Numbered from the stretch's first letter, positions 1 to 11,075 are shown. The stretch: 64,000 nt of DNA from Schistocerca nitens (GCF_023898315.1 NC_064614.1:1057356432-1057420431), one strand, 5' to 3'. Numbers and translations: made by a program. Notes: generated by a model not told the origin, from the letters alone.

Positions 1-540
1 TGGCACTTTATCCACATTAATACGAGATATCTCAGCAGAAACTGCCTCCTTCTCTTAGTCTGGTACCTGCAACCTTTATCCTCAATATACTCTTCTCATG
101 AGGACCTAACTTTGTTTTAGCCACCTGACCTGCCTTGGGCTCTGTATCTTCAGTTTCCTGGTGACACATCCGCCTACCAGTAATTTGTTTACTTTCCCAT
201 TATTTCAGCTTACTTTTGTTTACTAGGTTCTCCGAGAGAGAAAACTATGACTTCTACTGCATCTGCTCTTTGCAGTTTCAAAACCTGTTTGTGATTTTCT
301 AAGCCCTTGCCACTGTGTATTTGCGCCTTCCTGTTCTATCTCCATACACAATCCACAACTTTCCTTTGGCATAATCAACTACTATACCATGATTCTCAAA
401 TAAGTCTCTATTTATTGTGCCAGCAAAAGGAATATCAAGTTCCCCTCCTACCACATGAAATTTCTATTCTCCATACATATATACGACTGGATTTGTTATA
501 CGTCCAATTTTTCTACTTTCTTCAGGTCTATGCCTGACAT
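1..540 (-). pseudogene. gypsy-like pol relic (end of protease and linker towards RT)
   Basis: Read on the minus strand, roughly 540 to 390 gives a retropepsin-tail pattern with the segment NHGIVVDYAKGKLWI, which resembles the end of Ty3/gypsy proteases (LLG-x-DFL ... VIDY-x-KGKL). Further along, around 130 to 20, LRIKVAGTRLREGG could belong to the linker before reverse transcriptase. The frame is broken by several stops between these pieces. There is no active-site motif in the window and the upstream part of pol would lie at higher coordinates, where the next element begins. It is a short decayed piece of an LTR retrotransposon. The assignment rests on pattern memory and could be wrong. Confidence 0.4.
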
Positions 541-599
541 GGCTACACAGATATATCACATCAGATAAGCTCTCACTATCTAGAAGAAATGAATTTTTA

Positions 600-1475
600 A
601 AAATTCATGAGAAGAAATAATTGGGCATTCAGTCGTACATGAGGTATGCAGACGATATTTTGATTATATGCAGTGGAACGATGGAGAAGACTAGTTCTTC
701 GAAATATTCATGAGAAAATTAATTTCATTTCCGTGTTGCAAAATGAAAATAGTGAGCAAAAGATCTGGCTCTCAATCTGGCCCTAGTATATGATATAATA
801 ACTTCTGATATTTTCCATAAAACAACAACAACCGACCAAATACTACCTTCTGGTTCAACACACCCTCAGTCCTACACGACACCTTTCTTTCATTCAGCTA
901 TTCATCACGCTATAATTAATCCTTTATTAGAGGCTTAACTAAAAAAGGAATTAATTTAATTCAAACAGTAGCTTGCAATAACGATTATGAACCTCATTAG
1001 TGAAAGTATTTTTGAAGCTAAAACGAATAAAAGAGTCAATAACCTAGGAATCTGTCATGATAAAGATATTGATAAAGGATAGAATTGCTTTCTCCACAAA
1101 TAAAATATACAAAATATTTAATCCATAATTTTATAACTTCAAGGAATCCTTTACATAGCTCAGGAGTTCACAAAACTGCTTGCAGTATATTTCCGGTGTT
1201 TTATGTCATAGAGAATGGTAAGACCTGTAACAAAACGTACAAGGACCACCTGTTAAGAAATAATGGTACCACTTTCGCAGAACGTTTCTTAGTATTGGGA
1301 CACAATAAAAGGAGGAGACGTCATAATTACTCTACGTAGAGAAAAGAAAGGGTGGAAGCTTGACGTCTTGGAAGAGCTTGACATCTTTAGACACACGATC
1401 AGTAAAGATTGCCTCATATTAGATGAAAAATTACAGTTGAGAAACAAAAATTGCCTTAAAACTATTAAGCCATTT
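600..1475 (+). pseudogene. Penelope-like element relic: RT YADD box and GIY-YIG endonuclease
   Basis: A RYADDILIIC segment at 642-671 is the catalytic box of a reverse transcriptase. After stops and frame changes, 1085-1339 encodes an 84-residue stretch with SGVHKTAC, FYVIENGKT, YKDHL and FAERFLVLGH. This matches the order of a GIY-YIG nuclease (GVYKI-x-C, YIGQTGR, R-x-EH, A-x-H-x-L-x-x-GH), with the YIG triplet changed to YVI. A further conserved tail (LEELDIFRHT, then ILDEKLQLRNKN) follows from about 1368. RT followed by GIY-YIG is the hallmark of Penelope-like elements. The copy is 5'-truncated and has several stops, so it is dead. The combination of domains makes the family call good. Confidence 0.7.
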
Positions 1476-2239
1476 GTCGCAACTGCATGGTGTTTTGGCA
1501 CATGTTTATTTTCACTTCCGTTACGGAAATTTTGGTTTTCCCCATACTTAGCAGACAGACTCTGTGTTACCACAAAGACAACATGCCAGATGACACTATA
1601 TTCTGGTTATGAAGGTTTCACATAAAGAATATTTTTCATTTTTCCTGTTAAAATCCTTCTGTAATACATTCTTTATTACTTTTCATCAGCAAATATTTTT
1701 GTAATTAACCATCTTTTTAATTGTTGTGCTATGTGCTACTGTGGTCATGTTTTAATTTATCTTATCCCTTTTATATTCTCTTTTATAATGCCCTTGCTTT
1801 CACTCTATGTACAATCTGATCTATTTAAACATTCAAATGTACTTATACTGACATATTACTGTTTCAATAGCGTATTTCATATGGTTGAGTGTTTACCACG
1901 CTACTAGCACCCAGCACTCCATTCTGCTCTGACTAGGCATTGTAACCAGTTGCCACACATTTATTTCAGTGCATACTCTTATAATAAGCTGTAAGTGTGG
2001 AGTAATTCTTTTTATCGAGGATGTAATTCATAATTTTTCCTATTTAACTTGGGCATTTAGCTCTGAATATATGATTATACTTTTATCGCAATGTAATCGA
2101 TGGAAGTACATATGTTCCATGTACTACTTCAATTCATTTTTGCTAACGTATTACCTATTTTATACGTTTATTTTGTACTATTTTTAAAATATTTTAGGTG
2201 AATATATTCCTTCTGAAGAAGATAGCCCCAGTAGCAGCA
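1476..2239. other. AT-rich stretch, possible 3' tail of the Penelope-like relic
   Basis: No gene is recognisable. The short open frames are what AT-rich DNA gives by chance. The end, CTGAAGAAGATAGCCCCAG at 2213-2231, resembles the 3' ends of some Penelope-like elements, so the stretch may be untranslated tail of that element. This is an inference from memory. Confidence 0.35.
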
Positions 2240-2391
2240 AAACCGAGCGGTTCTAGGCGCTTCAGTCTAGAACCGCGCGACCGCTACGATCAAAGGTTCG
2301 AATCCTGCCTCGGGCATGGATGTGTGTGATGTCTTTAGGTTAGTTAGGTTTAAGTAGTTCTAAGTCCCATAGTGATCAAAGCCATTTGAAA
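2240..2391 (+). repeat. tRNA-derived SINE, internally deleted copy
   Basis: The 5' part is tRNA-like: an A-box region (ACCGAGCGGTTCTAGGCGC), then a B box (GGTTCGAATCC) at 2294-2304. The body CTCGGGCATGGATGTGTGTG follows, ending in AGCCATTTGAA. Compared with fuller copies in this window (for example 21556-21758), about 35 bp is missing between two CTAAGT/TTAAGT words in the 3' half, so the copy reads TAAGTCCCATAGTG directly. Confidence 0.85.
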
Positions 2392-2688
2392 CATCTACCA
2401 AACAACCTTGACTTATTTCTCGAACACAGTGTTCCAGAAATATGACTGCTTGTTTTCTCACTGCCTCCACGACAGTCATCCATCTGGTTCTACGTACATG
2501 CTATCCCGCCAAATATACATCATCAATGCGACCTTCAGTGAGCTTTAAAAACACTCATACTGTCGTAAGTCCATTACAAGTCTAATGAAAAATACTCCTC
2601 GTTATGCAGTTTGCATTAGTTGACAAAGCATGGGTTAAATTATTCTTCTGTGTTTGGAATAATTTCGGGTATAGATATTCAATTCAAA

Positions 2689-3844
2689 TACACTGAAGAG
2701 CCAAAAAAACTGGTTCACCTACCAAACATCATGTAAGGCCCCCGTGATCACGCAGAAGTGCCGCAACACGACGTGACATGGACTCGAATAAAGTCTAAAG
2801 TAGTGCTGGAGGGGAGTGACACCATGAAACCTGACAGGCTGTCCATATATCCATAAGAGTAAGGTGGAGATCTCTTCTCAACAGCACTTTGCAAGGGAAC
2901 CCAGATACGCTCAATGACGTTCATGTCTGGGGAGTTTGGTGGACAGCGGATGTGTTTAACCTCAGAATAATGCTGCTGGAGCCACTCTACAGCAATTCTG
3001 GATGTGTAGGCTGTGGAATGGCCCAAGCCCGTCGGAATGCGCAATGTACATGAATAGAAGTCGCTGATCAGACAAGATGCTCACGTACTTTTCAACTGAC
3101 AGAGTCGTATCTAGATTCATCAAGGGTCCCATCTCACTCCAACTGCACACACACCAAACCATTAAAGAGCCTCCACCTGCTTGAACAGTCCCCTGCTAAT
3201 ATACAAGGCCCATGGATTCACAAGGTTGTCTCCATACCCGTACACGTCCATCCGCTTGATACAATTTAAAACGAGACTCGTCCCATCTTCTAGTCATCAA
3301 CATTCCAACGTCGGTGTTGACTGGCCCAAGCGAGGCGTAGAGCTTTGTGTCGTGCAGTCATCACGAGTACTCGAGTTGGTCTTCGGCATACCGATGTTGT
3401 TTCATTCAGTGGTTCGAACGCTGTTGATGGCCCAGCACTGAAATCTGCATCAATTTGCTGAAGGCTTTCACTTTGTCACGTTGAACGTTCCCGTTCTTGC
3501 AGGATCTTTTTCCGGCTGCAGCGACGTCGGAGATTTGACGTTTTGCCGGGTTCCTGTTATTCACGGTACATCCGTGAAATGGTCGTACAGGAAAATACCC
3601 ACTTCGTCGCCACCGCGGAGATGCTCTGTCTCATCGCTCGTGCGCCGCCTGAAGTACCGTGTTCAAACTCACTTAAATCTTGATCCTGCCATTGTAGCAG
3701 CAGTAACCGACCTAACAACTGTCCCAGATACTGTCCCAGATACTTGTTGTCTTATATAGGCGTTGTCGACAGCAGCGACGCATTCTGCCTGTTTATAGAC
3801 CTCTGTAATTGAATACGCATGCCCATACTAGTTTCTTTGGTGTA
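2689..3844 (-). mobile_element. Tc1-like transposon relic
   Basis: The left end is TA followed by CACTGAAGAGCCAAAAAAAC. The right end is the reverse complement of the same motif with about 8 bp missing (GTTTCTTTGGTGTA at 3831-3844). A TA target dinucleotide is present at both ends. The transposase is coded on the minus strand and is heavily broken. The length of about 1.15 kb is short for a Tc1 element of this type, consistent with internal deletions. Confidence 0.8.
2748..3044 (-). pseudogene. Tc1-like transposase C-terminal fragment
   Basis: The frame contains HIRCPPNSPDMNVIERIW, the region around the third catalytic acid of DD-E transposases (PPNSPDLNPIE-x-x-W), keeping the glutamate. The remainder (VEKRSPPYS ... 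RVHVTSCCGTSA) is the usual C-terminal tail. The N-terminal HTH and both aspartate regions should lie on the same strand at 3050-3760, but they are interrupted by stops and frameshifts. It is non-functional. Confidence 0.75.
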
Positions 3845-4290
3845 CGTGTTGAAGAACTGGCTCGTGTGCTGTAGTGGCGCTTTTTGTATCCACATAAGGT
3901 ACGTTAGTACAGTTTATATATATAGTGTCTTGTCTTTCGAACATAACCAAAAGAACAGACGGCACATACATGACAAAAGAGAAATTCTGATTTCAACTAC
4001 AATCAGGCACTGAATTAAATGTAATGGCGCGAAGTGAAAATTTCCCACTTACTGCGAGCAGTAGCCTTAACCACTTTTCTTTTTTTTTAATTGAAATACA
4101 CAATAAACGATTCCAAATATGCTTCAAATTTTAACAGAGATCTGTCACATATCACTCTAAAAAATAATTCTGTTACACGCATTACACTTAAGAAAATTCT
4201 AGTTTCAGTAGCAACCACTTGACTCTCATAACAAAAGTAATATTTAAAAGTAACGCTATTCTCATAGAACATAAGGAAACAAATACTCAG
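3845..4290. other. no recognisable gene
   Basis: AT-rich sequence with only short chance reading frames. I see no element ends or motifs. Confidence 0.5.
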
Positions 4291-4300
4291 CATAATAAAG

Positions 4301-4494
4301 GTTCAAATGGCTCTGAGCACTATGGGACTTAACATCTAAGTCATCAGTCCTCTAGAACTTAGAACTACTTAAACCTAACTAACCTAAGGACATCACACAC
4401 ATCCATGCACGAGGCAGGATTCGAGCCTGCGACCGTGGCGGTCGAGCGGTTCCAGACTGAAGCGCCTACAACTGCTCGGCCACTCCGGCCGGCG
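4301..4494 (-). repeat. full-length tRNA-derived SINE with 10-bp target duplication
   Basis: Minus-strand copy. The tRNA-like head is at the right (GGCCGGAGTGGCCGAGCAG-like, B box near 4415) and the tail (GGTTCAAATGGCTCTGAGCAC complement) at the left. It is flanked by perfect direct repeats CATAATAAAG at 4291-4300 and 4495-4504, the expected result of LINE-mediated insertion. Confidence 0.93.
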
Positions 4495-4890
4495 CATAAT
4501 AAAGAATTTGATTTTCGGTCCCACCGATGCTCCTTTATGTCTTCTTACAAAGAGTGGAGAAAAACTGTCTAATGAAATTTTAACCCTGGATAGTTCATGA
4601 CAGTAGGAACCAAAATTACTAATGTTGTGTATGTCGACTACGGAAACGTAGCGCCACGCGCAACTATTAGGCGTGGAATTGGCCTGTTGCCGTTCGTCGG
4701 TTGAGAGGCACCGCTATGGTTGTCGGTTCACACATACAAACGTCCCTCACACCGTCACTGGTCCAACGTGATAACGCACACGTGTCGAATAGGTCTTGCT
4801 GTTTGTCAGCACCTCACGTCAGAGGCATTCCCACGTAAGCTTCGCTTCGGAGAACACACACGTCACCTGCAATTTAGTCCTACAGTAAAC

Positions 4891-5513
4891 ATGGCAGCAC
4901 AGTATTCGTTTGAAAAACAACGAGACATGGTTTTTATTTATGTTCTAGCAAACGGTAATGCGCATGAAGCTCACACACCCGTAAAGGTTTAGAGCAATTC
5001 ACCGGCGACTTCACGAAACAGGCTTGTTATCGGGATATCGTGGTGATGGGTGATGCTGGGAGACCTCGAACACAAAGGGATGCTGCATTTGAAGAGACTG
5101 TTCTCGAGCGCTTCGAGGAAGCACCTACGACAAGTAGTCGAGCGGTTGGACACGACATGGCGGTCGCTCATCGGTTAGTTTAGATGGCTCTGAGCACTAT
5201 GGGACTTAACATCTGAGGTCATCAGTCCCCTAGAACTTGAACTACTTAAACCTAACCAACTTAAGGACATCACACACATCCATGCCCGAGGCAGGATTCG
5301 AAACTGCGACCGTAGCAGTCGAACGGTTCCGGACTGAAGCGCCTAGAACCGCTCGGCTACCATTAGTTAGTCTGGGAGTTTTTGAGGGATGATACCCAGC
5401 ATCCATTTAGTTTCTTAGCTGTCCAAAACCTAAATCTTGTGGCGGACTATGAACACAGGCTAGGGTTTTGCCGGTGGTTTCTGCGCCGTGTTGCACGAGA
5501 TTCCGACTTCCCC
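4891..5513 (+). pseudogene. mariner-related transposase N-terminus (DUF4817/HTH type), split by a SINE
   Basis: A start at 4891 gives MAAQYSFEKQRDMVFIYVLA followed by NGNAHEA. This matches the N-terminus of the insect mariner-related family whose first domain is called DUF4817 (DM-x-x-VYG-x-A-x-GNA-x-EA). After frame breaks, GDAGRPRTQRDAAFEETVLE (from about 5050) supplies the GRPRT linker and second HTH. The frame runs to 5180, is interrupted by a SINE, and resumes with LVWEFLRDDTQHPF and then EHRLGFCRWFLRRVARD (up to about 5500), as expected for this family just before the first catalytic Asp. The catalytic domain is absent, and a second SINE follows directly. It is a dead fragment. Confidence 0.7.
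5179..5361 (-). repeat. tRNA-derived SINE inserted inside the transposase relic
   Basis: Minus-strand copy with the ATGGCTCTGAGCACTATGGG tail at the left and the B box near 5290. The tRNA head lacks its last few bases (it ends GCTCGGCTAC). A short TTAGTT repeat lies on both sides (5174-5179 region and 5364-5369). The transposase similarity continues on both sides, so the SINE inserted after the transposase. Confidence 0.85.
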
Positions 5514-5665
5514 AAATGTTCAAATGTGTGTGAAATCTTATGGGACTTAACTGCTAAGGTCATCAGTCCCTAAGCTTACACACTACTTAACCTTAATTAT
5601 CCTAAGGACAAACACACACACCCATGCCCGAGGGAGGACTCGAACCTCCGCCGGGACCAGTCTGA
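5514..5665 (-). repeat. second tRNA-derived SINE family, 5'-truncated
   Basis: It reads AATGTTCAAATGTGTGTGAA, then TTATGGGACTTAACTGCTAA, and CCCGAGGGAGGACTCGAACC. This is related to the main SINE but distinct: it has ACACACACCCATGCCCGAGG and a B box with CTCGAACCTCC. The tRNA head is cut after GGGACCAG. I recognise it as a separate locust SINE subfamily from memory. Confidence 0.7.
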
Positions 5666-5672
5666 AAGGACA

Positions 5673-6230
5673 ACAACGAAGAAGAACCTTATTGTTTGTA
5701 GTGACAACTGTGCTACACCAAACAAGAACTGAATTATGGTATTTCTTTTGCTTTTTCTGGTGGCAAATGGGTTGTTCAGGCGAATAGAACAAAACTTTTA
5801 GTGGGCACAGCTTCTCCTCTGAGACTCTATGTTTGCCTTGATAGAGATACGTTTGCCTCGATAGAGAGAAAGAAGTCGGTGACGAAGGCATTTGTACCCA
5901 GCGACCCATGCAAAATGGTCGAGGAAGCAAAGGTTGTTAGATCTTTCAAAATAATGTCTACGAATACTTCCAATTTTTTAAGTGTTCAAGCTGTTGCTCT
6001 CTACAAAGAAAGATGAACATTTCAAAAGATGTATCATGTGTAGCAATAAGAGAATGTCACGGAGACATGGAAAGGATCTGTGAGGTGAATGTGCTCAAGA
6101 AAGGGAAAATGCAAGAAACGTTCTACCTGCTACCTTTGAATCTATTTCCTCAAAACATTCAATTACAGATGAAAAGAAGAAAAATTTAAAGGCTATGATA
6201 ACTTACCTGGAAAAGAACGAGCATAAATAA
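5673..6230 (+). pseudogene. DUF7869-like fragment
   Basis: Broken frames give NLIVCSDNCA, KNWIMVF, ANGLFRRIEHKFLVG (about 5690-5815), then CLDRDTFASIERKKSVTKAF (from about 5833) and FKIMSTNTSNFLSVQAV. This resembles a domain common in arthropod uncharacterised proteins (DUF7869 as I recall it): S-DNC-x-x-QNKN-W, H-x-F-x-x-x-GHT-x-x-x-x-DR-F-x-IEK. The function is unknown, and a transposase-like origin has been suspected because of its high copy number. At least one frameshift separates the parts, and the usual GHTYLP stretch is damaged. A related fragment lies at 47213-47690. Confidence 0.5.
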
Positions 6231-6372
6231 TATTATATGTAGATGTGCGGAGAGTGACAAAGAACATAGAACCTAGAATAATTTGATGGTACTTAGCACC
6301 TTTCATAAATGTTTCTGTTTTAGTTGCCTTCAGCGCCAAGCAATTCCAGCTGTGTCATGAAACCACCACTAA
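6231..6372. other. no recognisable gene
   Basis: Only short frames between the DUF7869-like fragment and the MITE. Confidence 0.4.
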
Positions 6373-6617
6373 CATATGAAGGGCTTATTTCAATAGTGGT
6401 ACAAGTCCATTTTTGTTCATATTGAGATACAGAGTCCTAAAGTTAAATGAGCGCTGAAAAATCTGCAGTTGAGATACCAGAAATATTCAAGCATATGGCT
6501 TCTTGCTAGAGATGAACCTTTCTTTATGTTTGTTTGGCTCATTAATTTCAGAAGCATTATAGACAGAAAAGTGGAGGAAATGGACTTGTGCCACTATTGA
6601 AATAAGCCCTTCATATG
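6373..6617. mobile_element. MITE-like element with 40-bp terminal inverted repeats
   Basis: 6373-6412 and the reverse complement of 6578-6617 agree at all but one position over 40 bp; each starts CATATGAAGGGCTTATTTCA. The 165-bp interior is AT-rich and non-coding. Size and structure fit a miniature inverted-repeat transposon. No clear target duplication was found, so the superfamily is open. Confidence 0.7.
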
Positions 6618-7785
6618 ATTACTCCGATTTCTGACATGGAAAAGTTTGAGGAATAAATAATTTAAACACTGCACTACAGACAGTTTGAATGCAATAACTT
6701 CAGTTCATCAACTTGGCACTTTGCACCTTTATACAATTAAGTATTATTCCGTTTCCACTTCTGATCACCAATGTAGCAATCAAAGACGTTTATCACTGTT
6801 CAAAGCCAAGCAAATACAATTTGTTAACGTCCACAGAAAGCATTCTAAGCACATAAGTTGAAACCAGTATTAGATAATAATGTGTTGCGATGTTCCATTT
6901 CTTCTCGCCTCCATATTGTATAAACGCTACACATGTAAAATCATAGCATGGGGCAGTTTTGGAAGGACTGCCGTCGATTATCACAGATCCAGTGTTGCAC
7001 CAAAGGCGAAAAGAATCCTTGTCGTTTACTCTCATACTTAATTTCTTTAGTTTTCGACGGAGGATGAATTCAACAAGATATTAGCTAAAAACATTGACCA
7101 ATAACAACAGTAACAAGAGTTATGTATGAGATAACCCAGTAACAATCCTAGGAATGAAAGGCAGAGTTATGTAACACATGCGGCACTTATTGAAACTGTT
7201 AGTAAAGCGGTACATTCTTGTGGAATTAACATGACCATTTCTTTCCATGCGCTGTGGCGTATTATCTCGGGTTGTCTCCGGCGGTACCTGGAATGACAAC
7301 ATCAGTCACGCGATGCGGGAGATAAAATTTGTCACAAAGTCGCCAAGGTCTGCTGGATTTTCTCAGGCGCATTACATAATGCATTTCTCATTCACGTCGT
7401 GGCGAAATGCCATTCGACGCACGGCCTCTGTGCAAAGAGCGGTTGGAATGGCCTTTGTTGGTGAAATAACCTTCATCTTCATTTCAGGTGACAAATGAAC
7501 AACGGGAGGGTCGGCTCGAATTCCTACACTTCTCGCAGACCAAGCGTGTCGGTTCGTTCTGATAATAAAGTAATATGAGAAGTTAACAGGCTCTTATTTC
7601 TGAATTTCGAACATCATTTGCCCACGAAATAGACAAACAAAACGTGTTGCAAAAAGAACTGGGAACGACTCTCTAGTAAAATTGTATAAGATTGTAGTGG
7701 TAACGTGGGAACGATTAAGTGAAATATTCACAGATAGATGTTAATAAGTATAATGTAATTTAAGGCTGCTCGCTTGCTTTCTGAA
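6618..7785. other. no recognisable gene
   Basis: Open frames at 6793-7035 (-) and 7247-7498 (+) are under 85 codons and carry no motif I can place. Confidence 0.4.
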
Positions 7786-7862
7786 ATATACAATGATGTG
7801 CCAAAACATCGTGATCGCTGCCACACCGCATAACACAATGCGCCTGATGGAGATGTGTGGAT

Positions 7863-8066
7863 TCAAAAAATGGTTCAAATGGCTCTGAGCACTATGGGAC
7901 TTAACATCTGTGGTCATCAGTCCCCTAGAACTTAGAACTACTTAAACCTAACTAACCTAAGGACATCACACACATCCATGCCCGAGGCAGGATTCGAACC
8001 TGCGACCGTAGCGGTCACGCGGTTCCAGACTGAAGCGCCTAGAACCGCACGACCACATCGGCCGGC
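7863..8066 (-). repeat. full-length tRNA-derived SINE with 13-bp target duplication
   Basis: Minus-strand copy, intact from the poly-A side (left) to CGGCCGGC (right). It is flanked by GAGATGTGTGGAT at 7850-7862 and 8067-8079. It lies inside the left part of the Tc1 relic and is therefore younger. Confidence 0.95.
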
Positions 8067-8157
8067 GAGATGTGTGGATGTGACGCGCTCAGGAAGATAT
8101 ATATGTGCTATAAGGACCATTTGGTGAAACACTCTAACGAGAAAACTAGTCGCAAAT

Positions 8158-9000
8158 GGTGAAATCCACTGACATAAGTGACTTTGACAAAGGGCACATC
8201 GTTATAGCGCAGTGCCTGAGAACAAGCAACTCGGCAAAACCGGCAACCTGTTCGAGTACTAATGTCGTGACCATCAACGGAAAGTAGTTGATTGTTGAAA
8301 TCACGAGTAGGCGACAAGGTGTTGCACATCAGTGCCTCATCACAGAACGTGGAGGTCGAAGGCTAGCCCATTCTGCTAAGTACTCTGTACCAGATCTTAC
8401 GACACCGTATAGTACTGGTGAAAGGACAAGTATTTCGGAGCACACATTTCAACCCAAGTTGCTGTACATAAGGTTCCGCAGAAGACGGGCATTACGTGTT
8501 CCCGTGATGATCCAAGGACATCGCTAATTATGACTGCAGTGAGCTGCGAGATCAGAGACCGAACCGCGGATCGATGGGAACGTGTCGTCTCGGCGGATAA
8601 ATCACTTTTCTTGTTACACCATGACGATGGTCATGTCATCCAGGCAAACGGCCACTCGAAACATGTACGGCGTCACAGATTCAAGCCGGTGGGAGCAATA
8701 TAGGGCCATGGGAGATATTAACGAGGACTTCAAAGGGACTTGTGATAGCAATCGACGGCACGAAGACAATTGAAGGCTACGTGAACATTACTGTGGGCTA
8801 CCTGTATCCGTAGATGCTTGAAGTCTTCCCCAACGGCGATTGCATCTCCGAGCAGTGTAACTCTCCTGTCTTGTCAAAAGTGCACCAAATTTGCTTTATC
8901 TGGACCCAATATAACACGTCTGGGACGTTATCGAGCGCCAGCTACCCATCTAAAAACCACCGTCCCGTAATTTATGCATTTGTCGACCACATACCGTGCA
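8158..9000 (+). pseudogene. Tc1-like transposase relic
   Basis: In successive frames I read ISDFDKGHIVIAQCL (HTH start), ERGGRRLAHSA (linker), ISEHTFQPKLL and RRRRALRVPVM (second HTH). These are followed by RWERVVSADKSLFLLHHDDG, where the usual SDESRF has become SADKS, so the first catalytic Asp is displaced or lost. Later pieces, PNGDCISEQCN and WTQYNTSGT, fit the region after the second Asp only loosely. Many stops and frameshifts are present. It is an old copy of a Tc1 subfamily different from the intact ones in this window. Confidence 0.6.
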
Positions 9001-9030
9001 AACGTTCCGCTGTATCACGTTCCTAAGAGT

Positions 9031-11060
9031 TACAAGGGAAAAAGTATGTTGAACGTGCCGTCCCTTATTAAGGCCATTGCACAACAAGAGTGGCGCATTC
9101 TCAGAAAATAGTACTTGTTCTCGGTTTCCTGTAGGTACAGTTCGGTTGCGGTACGGACTACAATTCCATCTCAGAATGAGATTGAAATGATGCGGCAGCT
9201 TGTAGCACCTATTTTCAACCTGTTTTGTATCTGTATCGATATTTCTATGTCATTTTCTAGTGTTGCATATGTAGAGTGTTGTACCTATCTTGGATATTCT
9301 TTGACTATGTATACAAATTTCAGTTATATCAACTTTTTGAACGACGTTGTTTAAACTATGCTGGGATTTAAGTAACCACTGGATTGATTGTTTTATAATG
9401 TACTGTAAAAGACTTGGTCCATAGTTAGGGAACGTAGGGTGAAATGTAAAAGGTGTGGGGAAGCATCACAGCTACGGAAGTAGCCTGGCAGAGTGGGAAA
9501 AGTGTGATTGATGCACAAGTGGCAACCCATTCTTTGTGACAGGTAAGGAGTCTCGGCGGAGCACTTGCTGTGGTTAACATCTCGCTAGCAGTAGCGGATC
9601 ACTGTCACTCATGTGACTCATATTCTTGGAGTTTTAAGGCCAGACGAGCTTCAGAGCAGTATTTATGGGCCTCGGATGCTCCGTGATACTATTATCATGG
9701 CATGGTTTTTTGGCCCTGTAAAAATATAATTCCTACGACAAGAAGATTTGTAACAGGGCGAGGCCAACAGTACTGCCACGATAGTATAGCCGTCATGCTA
9801 ACAGTCACTGAATTTAATATACCAGCACCACCAGCCTTCCACTAAATTGATAATATTTGGCACTCTGTAAATGGACCAGGTATTTGTGAAATTTGGTTTA
9901 TTTTAATAATAATCGTGGTGTTGCTAAAAGCTATGTCTTACACCTGTGATTATCCCAATTCACAAACCTGAACAGGAATCCTATCCCACTGAATTTAATT
10001 CCGAGTGCCTTGATTCATTATGGACACTTATTCGGCAGATATAAAAATAATTGTGATTGCTTTCTAATGTGTGGAGCTATAGTGTTTAAAGTCTCATTTT
10101 ATAATTTGAGAAGTACTCCACTCCCAGTTCGTTTTTAAATCAATCTGCAATAACTTTCTTAAATAATTTGCCTCACTTGAAAAATAGTAAAGTTATTAGC
10201 TAAAGGAACAATAACATCGATCTGAAGTAAAAAGATTATTAATTGTTGCATTTATGAACTTTGACCGGAATTACAAAGTATTATCGGTGTTGATTTCATG
10301 AGAAAGTGTTTGAACTTGAATTTAGTGTTGTGTTTGCATTTGCACAGTCAACTATATTTTGAGTAGGTTAAAAGCCTATTTATCAAAGCACATTTGTTAT
10401 TTGAAGAGTTATAGTTTTGCTGATTTACTTTATAATTATTGATGAGAATACTTACCATTTCTCATAAATACTTGTGTTGTTTTGTTAATGGTCATGGTTT
10501 TTGAAACCATGAAAGTTTAAGGGCCCTCATGTGCTAGGCTAGTTGGTCAACGAAGCAAAGCTAAGGCTCCTTTAGAGCCAGTGTAGCTAGACTTGCATTC
10601 TGTCTAATTGCTTCAAACAGAGCTTAAGAAAGAAATATTTACTGTCTTAGTTATTCTATTGCTAGTTGGTTAATGTACAGGGACAGAGACCCTGTAGTCT
10701 ACAATGATGTTATATAGTATGACCATTAATAGACCCCGTGATTTATGTCACAATCATTTCTTGTTTTTCCCTGTTAGTATGGCTATTAGTTTCATGTGTG
10801 TTGGCGATTGGTTCTATCAACTACAGCATGTAGTTCATTTAAGGTACGTTTTGTGGAGAGGCATATGTTGCTGTTTGTTATCTCATTGGCCATTTGTTTG
10901 CTGACGTCAAAGCTAGCAGTCCATTTAACTGCAAGGTTAGATTACTGTGCTGTGGTGTGACCAGTTATAAAGAAAGAGTTTAGTGTGTGTTCAAGGAAGG
11001 TTAGGTTAGCCTTAGCACTGCCTTCTGCTTTATTATATTGCTTGACAAAAGAATGCCTAA
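9031..11060. other. no recognisable gene; may include the LTR and leader of a gypsy-like element
   Basis: The stretch has no motif I can place. Because a primer-binding-like site lies at 11066 and gag begins at 11475, an LTR would be expected to end near 11065. I could not define its left end because no second copy lies in the window. Confidence 0.35.
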
Positions 11061-11065
11061 TTAGG

Positions 11066-11075
11066 TTGGCGACCG
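11066..11075 (+). promoter_or_regulatory. possible tRNA primer-binding site
   Basis: TTGGCGACCG resembles the TGGCGACC-type primer-binding sites that follow 5' LTRs in several insect LTR retrotransposons. It lies 400 bp upstream of the gag start. The call depends on this spacing and short match only. Confidence 0.3.

Larger units (their letters stand above)
7789..9030 (+). mobile_element. Tc1-like transposon relic holding a SINE
   Basis: The left end near 7793 (TGTGCCAAAACATCGTGATC) resembles a Tc1-type terminus. Transposase similarity runs on the plus strand from about 8158 to 9000. The right terminus is not recognisable, so the end is approximate. A SINE at 7863-8066 sits between the left end and the coding part. 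Confidence 0.6.

Noticed and set aside
7247-7498. 83-codon plus-strand frame as a gene
   Set aside because: No motif, no splice context and no matching neighbour; a frame this long is expected by chance in 64 kb.
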